Origin: CAZWSE01 sp964636575 | GTDB lineage: Bacteria > Pseudomonadota > Alphaproteobacteria > Rhodobacterales > Rhodobacteraceae | DNA: 5,813 bases | Direction of reading: 5' to 3' | Assembly: GCA_964636575.1 (NCBI GenBank) | Contig: CAZWSE010000150.1 | Span: 1 to 5,813 of the forward strand | Shown here: positions 1-3,477 of the stretch, one piece after another | Numbering within the stretch: position 1 is the stretch's first letter | How the letters are laid out: each line of letters opens with the position of its first letter | The notes under the pieces: model-generated | Databases searched by the model: none | Told to the model about the DNA's origin: nothing | What the model saw: only the letters and a program-made list of their open reading frames with translations | Translations under genes and position numbers: made by a program

Positions 1-105
1 CCCCACCTTCACACGGGGCGGGTGCGCTCGCCCCCGAACGACGTTCAGGCCACAGGCAAAAACAAACACCGAGCGGTTAACAAATTGAGCTTGAACGGCG
101 AAACT
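1..105 (+). other. Unassigned tail of an upstream gene or RNA
   Basis: This stretch lies just before a strong + strand terminator, so it is probably the 3' end of a transcript that starts outside the window. One reading frame (codons from base 3) ends at a TAA at 78-80 and would give a 25-residue basic tail rich in Arg, Gly and Gln. That would place the terminator 25 bases after the stop, a normal distance. I recognise no protein family in any frame. A GGGGCG/CGCCCC hairpin (15-20 with 29-34) could instead belong to a structured RNA. Whether it is protein or RNA cannot be settled from 105 bases. Confidence 0.3.
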
Positions 106-134
106 AAAGGAGAGCTTCGGCTCTCCTTTTTTTT
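106..134 (+). terminator. Rho-independent terminator
   Basis: A perfect 10-bp stem (106-115 with 120-129) is closed by a TTCG tetraloop in the very stable C(TTCG)G context and runs directly into eight consecutive T residues (127-134). All elements of an intrinsic terminator for + strand transcription are present. It ends whatever gene enters from the left. Confidence 0.93.
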
Positions 135-138
135 ATGT

Positions 139-183
139 TGCAAAAGGTGACACCGCGGACTCCGCAGGTTTTGCACCAAAACC
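139..183 (+). other. Competing hairpins after the terminator
   Basis: TGCAAAA (139-145) pairs with TTTTGCA (169-175) and encloses a GCGG/CCGC hairpin (155-158 with 162-165). An alternative hairpin, GGTTTT (167-172) with AAAACC (178-183), uses the same T-run, so the two folds exclude each other. The region lies downstream of a strong terminator. It is seen as structure only and no function is assigned. Confidence 0.4.
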
Positions 184-206
184 GCTCTGTCCTTCAGACA
201 AGCAAA

Positions 207-236
207 CGGAGAGGCTTCGCCTCACACTATTTTTTT
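207..236 (+). terminator. Weak terminator-like hairpin
   Basis: A GAGGC/GCCTC stem with a TTC loop (211-223) is followed, after a six-base gap, by seven T residues (230-236). The gap between stem and T-run makes it a poorer terminator than the one at 106-134, and it may act as a backup. GAGGCTT at 211-217 can also pair with AAGCCTC at 237-243, which would swallow the T-run in the loop. Confidence 0.4.
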
Positions 237-238
237 AA

Positions 239-275
239 GCCTCCGGCGGGGATTTATTTGGAACAAAGAAGATGG
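239..275 (+). repeat. Rhodobacteraceae-type intergenic repeat motif
   Basis: The sequence starts GCCTCCGGCGGGG, continues with an AT-rich ATTTATTTGG and ends in AACAAAGAAGATGG. From memory, close variants recur after many genes in Rhodobacteraceae genomes. A CCTCC/GGCGGGG mini-hairpin followed by a T-rich stretch resembles a short termination or RNA-end signal. Only one copy is visible in this window, so its repeat status rests on recollection and not on what is shown here. Confidence 0.45.
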
Positions 276-307
276 ATGTTTGTGCCTTAGGGTGATGGTT
301 TGGATTC

Positions 308-327
308 GTTGACATACTGCGGTCAAC
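308..327 (+). promoter_or_regulatory. Dyad around a consensus -35 hexamer
   Basis: GTTGAC (308-313) and GTCAAC (322-327) form a perfect 6-bp inverted repeat with an 8-base spacer. The left arm overlaps TTGACA (309-314), a perfect -35 hexamer on the + strand. No good -10 sits 16-18 bases downstream; CATAAT at 327-332 is too close, with a 12-base spacer. It may be an operator over the EF-hand gene promoter, about 230 bases before its start codon. Confidence 0.35.
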
Positions 328-448
328 ATAATTTCAGCGGGATGTGACCGGTTTTCGATTTCAAGGCGCGGGCTTTGGCCGAGCGGATTTTGACCTACGG
401 TTTTGGGCCAATCCTTGCAGGTCTTTCAGGCGGAATTGGGCGATCTCA

Positions 449-503
449 AGCGCAGTGCGGGGGCGTCGTTGGTTTAGGGGTGCGCCCAAAGCTGCACTGC
501 GTT
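449..503 (+). promoter_or_regulatory. Nested stem-loop in the EF-hand gene leader
   Basis: CGCAGTGC (451-458) pairs perfectly with GCACTGCG (494-501), and the stem can extend by a G-U and an A-U pair to 449-503. Inside it GGGCG (461-465) pairs with CGCCC (483-487). The element ends about 40 bases before the ribosome binding site. It matches no riboswitch class I know. It may be a stabilising or regulatory leader structure if transcription starts near 330. Confidence 0.35.
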
Positions 504-514
504 GGAGTAGGGGC

Positions 515-531
515 AGGCCATATGCAGGCCT
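515..531 (+). promoter_or_regulatory. Small hairpin before the EF-hand ribosome binding site
   Basis: AGGCC (515-519) pairs with GGCCT (527-531) around a 7-base loop, 12 bases before the Shine-Dalgarno sequence. The same stretch is also a direct repeat of GCAGGCC (513-519 and 524-530). The stem is short and could be chance in GC-rich DNA. Confidence 0.25.
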
Positions 532-556
532 CCTAACCTAACCAAGGAGAGAGACC

Positions 557-805
557 ATGAAATCGACCTATTTGACAGCCTTCGCCCTGATCGGCATCGG
601 TGCCGCAGCCTTTGCCATGAGCGATGCCGCCACCGCGCTCGACGCAAACGCAGACGGCTTGCTGACTGTAGATGAAGTGCAAGCAGGTCTGCCCGACGTC
701 ACACCGGAAGGCTTTGCCGCAATGGACGCCAACGGCGACGGGGCGCTCGATTCAGATGAAGTTACAGCGGCTGAGGCCTCGGGATTGATGCCAACCGGCG
801 GCTAA
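557..805 (+). CDS. Small secreted EF-hand calcium-binding protein
   Basis: An 82-residue protein with a Sec-type signal peptide (residues 1-20, Lys at position 2, a hydrophobic AFALIGIGAAAFA core, likely cleavage after Ala20) and two canonical 12-residue EF-hand loops. Loop 1 uses D29, N31, D33, G34, T37 and E40. Loop 2 uses D57, N59, D61, G62, D65 and E68. All calcium-coordinating positions are intact in both, so this is probably a periplasmic or secreted pair of EF-hands that binds Ca2+ with about 60 mature residues and no other domain. The start is fixed by AAGGAG at 544-549, seven bases before the ATG. The gene stands alone, with a long structured leader and its own terminator. The partner or process it serves cannot be read from the sequence; it could be a calcium buffer or sensor. 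Confidence 0.93.
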   Translation: MKSTYLTAFALIGIGAAAFAMSDAATALDANADGLLTVDEVQAGLPDVTPEGFAAMDANGDGALDSDEVTAAEASGLMPTGG

Positions 806-819
806 CCCGACGTCCAAGG

Positions 820-856
820 TGCGCTCCGACTTCCCCAGAGTTCGGAGCGCATTTTT
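820..856 (+). terminator. Terminator of the EF-hand gene
   Basis: A perfect 10-bp GC-rich stem (TGCGCTCCGA, 820-829, with 842-851) and a 12-base loop are followed by five T residues (852-856), 15 bases after the stop codon. The T-run exists only in the + direction. The converging methyltransferase gene ends at 867, just beyond, and on its strand the hairpin has no T-run, so it would work poorly for that gene. Confidence 0.88.
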
Positions 857-866
857 CTTGTTTGAG

Positions 867-2402
867 CTATCCCAAGTGAATATTGAATTGCGCCCTGATC
901 TGCGCATCGAGCTTAGGATCAAACAGTGCGCCGGACGGTTGGCTAAGAATCGTATCCTTACGCGCCGTCGCAGCCGCGATCAGTTCAGGCTTATCATTCT
1001 CAACCCACTCTTTCGGCGACATCCGGTTGCCCAGCGTCGGATAAACCGTGTCCGATTGCATCCGGCTGAGGGTTTGATCCGTCCCGAGGTAATGCCCCGG
1101 ACCGCCCATGCAGACCTTCGCGATTTCCTCAACCGCCAGCGTGTCGTCGTTGACCTCAATCCCGCGCACGCAACGCAGGGCTTGTCCGATGATGTCATCC
1201 CCCAAGATCAGCGATTCCAAACAGAACCCAAGCAGCGACGCATGCATCCCCGCTGCTTCATAGACCATGTTCAGCCCGGACAAGCCCGCCATCACGTTGG
1301 AACACATTTGCTCCCATCCCGCCTGCATATCGGGCAGTTTGCTATCCGCAATCCCTGCAGCCGCACCGCCGGGCAGATTGTAGAATTTATGCATTTGCGA
1401 ACAGCCCGCTGTCAGCAAAGCTTGCTCACCCGATCCGCCTGTCATAGCACCTGTGCGCAGATCAAGCCCGAAAGGCCACGTCCCAAAGACCGCTGGCGCG
1501 CCCGGTTTGACCGCATTCACATAGACCAAGCCCGCCAGACACTCGGCGGTGGCCTGCACGATGGCACCTGCAATCGTCGACGGGGCTGTGGCCCCCGACA
1601 TGCCCGCAGAAAGCAGCAACACCGGCATACCGTGTTTGATGCATTCTTCCATGACCTGACAGGATTCAGGGGCAAACTTCATTGGCGGCACAACAAAGCA
1701 GTTCGAATTGCTGACAAAGGGGCGTTCGCGCCATTTGTCTTCACCGCCTGCAATCATATGCAGCATCTCGATGGCCGGTTTGACGAACTCAGGTTCTGAA
1801 AAGCTGGTGCCGACGTGTTTGGTGGTGCCGGACACGCATGCATAGATCGAGTTGTATTCCATCTCACAGGTGTCTTCGATATCGCGACAGACCATAGGGC
1901 GTTGCAGAAAATGGATGTTGTCGAGCACATTTGCAATGCGGGCAGCGTCGTGCAGGTCTTGGACCCCACATTCGCGGTAATTCTTGCCCTCGGCATCGAC
2001 CAGATGCACGGCTGCACCGGCAGTGCCGTAGTGCACGCGCGCGCCTGACAGTTCCATGTCGTGCTTGGGGTCACGGCCCATCAAGGTGACGGATCGGTTG
2101 GCCTTGGCGATTGTGTCTTCAACCAGCGCACGGGGGAAGCGGATGCGGCCGTCTTCACCCAGAATAGCGCCTGCACCGACAAGATAGTCAACGCCAGTCG
2201 GCGGGGCATCTGCCAAGCCAATGGTTTCCAACGCGTCCAAAGCGGCAGAATGGATCTTCAAAACCTCCGCATCTGACAAAGGCTTGTACTGACCGCCAGA
2301 CATACCAGCGCGGATCGGGCGCAGTTCTTCGGACAAAGGGGCGGCACGGGCGGCGCGACGGGCGGCGCGGCCTCCACTGCGGGATGGGGCTTGAGTGTTC
2401 AT
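867..2402 (-). CDS. MttB-family (COG5598) methyltransferase, non-pyrrolysine type
   Basis: A 511-residue cytosolic protein of the trimethylamine methyltransferase family, of usual length for its bacterial members. Family segments include GGQYKPLSDAEV (36-47), VHYGTAGAAVHLVD (123-136), AGMSGATAPSTIAGA (266-280), RTGAMTGGSGEQALL (316-330) and GHYLGTDQTLSRMQSD (436-451). Archaeal MttB carries pyrrolysine encoded by an in-frame UAG; this frame has none and is full length. Characterised relatives without pyrrolysine, such as Desulfitobacterium MtgB, demethylate quaternary amines such as glycine betaine onto a corrinoid protein. The substrate here is unknown. No corrinoid protein, RamA-type activator or acceptor methyltransferase lies in the window. 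The start at 2402 keeps the basic Arg/Ala-rich N-terminus (8-21), which I recall from Roseobacter homologues; its ribosome binding site is weak (ACGGA, 2411-2415). Met34 is a possible alternative start. It may be cotranscribed with the small gene upstream. Confidence 0.92.
   Translation of the reverse strand: MNTQAPSRSGGRAARRAARAAPLSEELRPIRAGMSGGQYKPLSDAEVLKIHSAALDALETIGLADAPPTGVDYLVGAGAILGEDGRIRFPRALVEDTIAKANRSVTLMGRDPKHDMELSGARVHYGTAGAAVHLVDAEGKNYRECGVQDLHDAARIANVLDNIHFLQRPMVCRDIEDTCEMEYNSIYACVSGTTKHVGTSFSEPEFVKPAIEMLHMIAGGEDKWRERPFVSNSNCFVVPPMKFAPESCQVMEECIKHGMPVLLLSAGMSGATAPSTIAGAIVQATAECLAGLVYVNAVKPGAPAVFGTWPFGLDLRTGAMTGGSGEQALLTAGCSQMHKFYNLPGGAAAGIADSKLPDMQAGWEQMCSNVMAGLSGLNMVYEAAGMHASLLGFCLESLILGDDIIGQALRCVRGIEVNDDTLAVEEIAKVCMGGPGHYLGTDQTLSRMQSDTVYPTLGNRMSPKEWVENDKPELIAAATARKDTILSQPSGALFDPKLDAQIRAQFNIHLG
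2346..2369 (-). repeat. 12-base in-frame tandem duplication in mttB-like gene
   Basis: The unit ACGGGCGGCGCG (+ strand) occurs twice back to back with no mismatch (2346-2357, 2358-2369). On the coding strand it encodes Arg-Ala-Ala-Arg twice (residues 12-19). It makes the protein's N-terminus a basic, helix-prone segment before the conserved catalytic domain. The unit length of four codons keeps the frame. Confidence 0.85.
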
Positions 2403-2430
2403 GGATTGGGTCCGTTATGATAGAGAATGG

Positions 2431-2458
2431 GAAGGGGTGAAACGATCAACCCTTCACC
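2431..2458 (-). promoter_or_regulatory. Alternative hairpins between small gene and mttB
   Basis: In the - strand transcript GGTGAA (2458-2453) can pair with TTCACC (2441-2436), or GAAGGG (2455-2450) with CCCTTC (2436-2431). The two stems share bases and exclude each other. The stop codon of the small upstream gene (2448-2446) lies in the loop, so a ribosome ending there would disturb both. No T-run follows, so transcription termination is unlikely; an effect on mttB translation or RNA stability is only an inference. Confidence 0.3.
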
Positions 2459-2538
2459 GGACCTCCACGGGCCGCACGTCCACGCTCCGCGCCAATGGTG
2501 CGGGTGACAAGCGTTATCGCGCAGTTGAAATGCTGCAT
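2446..2538 (-). CDS. Putative 30-residue small protein or leader peptide upstream of mttB
   Basis: This 30-codon frame ends 43 bases before the mttB-like start, on the same strand. Its ATG is preceded by AGGGAG with a six-base spacing, a better ribosome binding site than mttB's own. Most of its codons end in G or C, as in the neighbouring genes. The peptide has a short mixed N-terminal half (CAITLVTRTIG, residues 8-18) and a basic glycine-rich end containing GRAARGG, which echoes GGRAARRA in the MttB N-terminus. There is no signal peptide or membrane segment. The frame stays open upstream to an ATG at 2649, but the ribosome binding site favours 2538. I recognise no family. It could be a real microprotein, a leader peptide that couples translation to mttB, or a decayed duplicate of the mttB start. 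Confidence 0.4.
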   Translation of the reverse strand: MQHFNCAITLVTRTIGAERGRAARGGPVKG

Positions 2539-2594
2539 AGATGTCTCCCTAAGTGGCACCAGCTTTGCGCCGATCCAAACGCCAGTCTGTCCCG

Positions 2595-2614
2595 AAAACG
2601 ACCGATGTCGTTTT
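2595..2614. promoter_or_regulatory. Palindromic candidate operator for the mttB unit
   Basis: AAAACGAC (2595-2602) and GTCGTTTT (2607-2614) form a perfect 8-bp inverted repeat around CGAT; flanking CC (2592-2593) and GG (2616-2617) extend the symmetry past one imperfect pair. On the - strand it sits 57 bases before the small-gene start and just after the best -10 candidate, where a repressor would block transcription. The arms and spacing fit a dimeric helix-turn-helix regulator. The regulator itself is not in the window. As RNA it would form a hairpin, so a leader role is an alternative. Confidence 0.5.
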
Positions 2615-2742
2615 TGGAATATCAGTGGGTTAGGGGACAATGCGTTCAAGTCAGGCTCACGGATTTGTGTGAGGCATACGCCAAGACCAGCCGACGAGTT
2701 TCAAACAAATTGCGGGGTTTCAGCCGACAGCCCCCCCCTTTG

Positions 2743-2759
2743 CGCTAGAAACCCTAGCG
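2743..2759. promoter_or_regulatory. CTAG-containing dyad upstream of the beta-barrel gene
   Basis: CGCTAG (2743-2748) and CTAGCG (2754-2759) form a perfect 6-bp inverted repeat with a 5-base spacer, directly after the C8 tract. CTAG is usually rare in proteobacterial DNA and occurs here twice in 12 bases. It lies about 16 bases before the -10 candidate at 2775-2780, so it overlaps the position of a -35 element. It is a plausible site for a regulator of the + strand gene. Confidence 0.35.
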
Positions 2760-2789
2760 ACAGGCGGGTTCGCGTCTAAGTCTTGAAGG

Positions 2790-2818
2790 CATCAGCAAGG
2801 CACTTCCTTGGACTGATG
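2790..2818 (+). promoter_or_regulatory. Strong 5'-leader hairpin of the beta-barrel gene
   Basis: CATCAG (2790-2795) pairs with CTGATG (2813-2818) and, directly inside, CAAGG (2796-2800) pairs with CCTTG (2806-2810), leaving a GA bulge and a CACTT loop. This is an 11-bp stem with one 2-base bulge, ending 27 bases before the ribosome binding site. No T-run follows, so it is not a terminator. Stem-loops in the 5' leader stabilise outer-membrane protein mRNAs such as E. coli ompA; a similar role here is an inference. Confidence 0.5.
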
Positions 2819-2857
2819 ATGTTCGACAACAGACGGACAGACCGAAAGGAGACTATA

Positions 2858-3436
2858 ATGAAACGTATTTTGACAACGACTTTGGCACTTGGACTGACAG
2901 GTACTGCAGGGTTCGCAGGATCACTGGCCGACCCCGTGCCAACGCCTGTGACAACAGCACCAGCCCCCTATGTGGCCCCAAGCACCGATTGGACAGGGTT
3001 CTACGGCGGTATAAACCTCGGGCGGATCGACGTCGACGGAACAGGCGGGGCAGACGGGGATGATACATCCTACGGGCTGCACGCCGGATACGACTATGAC
3101 TTCGGATCCTACGTCTTGGGCGGGGAAGTCGAATACGACAAAACCGATATCGACCTGAACGGAGCAGCAACAGTGGACAACGTGGCGCGGCTAAAGTTGA
3201 AGGCAGGCTATAATCTGGGCAGCACCTTGATCTATGCAACGGCAGGGGCCGCGCGGGTCGACACATCGCTCGGCAATGACACAGGGGCCTTCGGCGGCCT
3301 GGGCGTGGCCTACCAGCTGACCGATCAATTCACACTGGGATCAGAGGTTTTGTACCATGATTTCAGTGACATCGGCGGGTCCGGTGTCGATGCAAACGCA
3401 ACCACTCTCGGTCTGCGCGCATCCTTCCGCTTCTAG
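2858..3436 (+). CDS. Outer-membrane beta-barrel protein (Omp25/porin-like family)
   Basis: A 192-residue protein with a signal peptide (Lys2-Arg3, then ILTTTLALGLTGTAGFA, likely cut after Ala20), a Pro/Thr/Ala-rich linker (25-43) and the family hallmark DWTGFYGG (44-51) that opens the barrel. The rest alternates hydrophobic and polar residues in strand-like runs joined by Gly/Asp-rich turns (for example GYDYDFGSYVLGGEVEYD), and it ends in LRASFRF, with the terminal Phe recognised by the BAM assembly machinery. It is expected to be a small eight-stranded barrel in the outer membrane, structural or pore-like; no substrate can be assigned. The start at 2858 has AAGGAG (2846-2851) six bases before it. 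A start further upstream at 2783 would bury the signal peptide behind 25 residues and has no such site. It is a single gene, convergent with the aminotransferase. Confidence 0.9.
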   Translation: MKRILTTTLALGLTGTAGFAGSLADPVPTPVTTAPAPYVAPSTDWTGFYGGINLGRIDVDGTGGADGDDTSYGLHAGYDYDFGSYVLGGEVEYDKTDIDLNGAATVDNVARLKLKAGYNLGSTLIYATAGAARVDTSLGNDTGAFGGLGVAYQLTDQFTLGSEVLYHDFSDIGGSGVDANATTLGLRASFRF

Positions 3437-3445
3437 GAAGGGTGC

Positions 3446-3477
3446 AGGGCTGGCGGTGCCTCCCCGCTGCCAGCCCT
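3446..3477. terminator. Hairpin shared by two convergent genes
   Basis: AGGGCTGGC (3446-3454) pairs perfectly with GCCAGCCCT (3469-3477); the stem can add G-U, G-C and U-G pairs around an 8-base loop. It starts ten bases after the beta-barrel stop, and its right arm runs into the stop codon of the aminotransferase (3476-3478). No T-run follows in either direction, so it is at best an atypical bidirectional terminator or a 3'-end protector. Confidence 0.55.

Larger units (their letters stand above)
135..556. other. 422-base non-coding region before the EF-hand gene
   Basis: No reading frame here is convincing. The longest, a GTG-started frame at 344-541, has no ribosome binding site and an Arg/Trp-rich composition typical of translated GC-rich spacer. 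The left part holds overlapping hairpins and a weak terminator-like element (139-236), then a family-typical intergenic motif (239-275). The middle holds a dyad around TTGACA (308-327) that probably marks the promoter region. The right part reads as a long structured leader: TTGGCC/GGCCAA (375-380 with 406-411), a nested stem-loop (449-503) and a small hairpin (515-531) just before the ribosome binding site at 544-549. Confidence 0.6.
2539..2857. other. 319-base divergent control region between mttB and beta-barrel gene
   Basis: Frames that cross this stretch on either strand lack ribosome binding sites and recognisable protein features, so I treat it as regulatory. From left to right it holds a near-perfect palindrome (2595-2614), a weak CTCAC/GTGAG dyad (2656-2673), a C8 tract (2731-2738), a CTAG dyad (2743-2759) and a strong leader hairpin (2790-2818). 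Promoters in both directions must lie here, but none matches consensus well. The best - strand candidate is TTGAAC at 2644-2649 with TGATAT 19 bases further on, just before the palindrome. The best + strand -10 candidate is TCTAAG at 2775-2780. Confidence 0.55.

Noticed and set aside
344..541. 65-codon GTG-started frame before the EF-hand gene
   Set aside because: It has no Shine-Dalgarno sequence, an Arg/Trp-rich composition typical of translated spacer, and lies across leader hairpins.
819..1799. Long open frame on the + strand opposite the mttB-like gene
   Set aside because: It is antisense to a clear family member, starts inside the EF-hand terminator, is rich in Arg, His and Gln without domains, and has no ribosome binding site. 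It is a mirror of codon bias on the other strand.
867..2402. Pyrrolysine-containing MttB
   Set aside because: The frame has full family length with no in-frame UAG, and nothing resembling pylT or pyl biosynthesis genes is present in the window.
2539..2649. Longer version of the small gene starting at 2649
   Set aside because: The frame is open, but this start has no good ribosome site and the added 37 codons would run through the 2595-2614 palindrome.
2395..2779. Two overlapping + strand frames (2395-2748, 2495-2779) in the mttB/beta-barrel spacer
   Set aside because: They have no ribosome binding sites and no protein features, the first starts inside the mttB start region, and both cross strong palindromes and a C8 tract.
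2813..2847. Hammerhead ribozyme core (CTGATGA at 2813-2819 and GAAA at 2844-2847)
   Set aside because: The bases next to the two boxes (T2820 and C2843) do not pair, no stem II joins them directly, and CTGATG is taken up by the leader hairpin. No stem III or cleavage site is visible.
2783..2857. Extended start for the beta-barrel gene at 2783
   Set aside because: It would put 25 residues ahead of a textbook signal peptide and would start at a poor codon context, while 2858 has a perfect AAGGAG six bases upstream.
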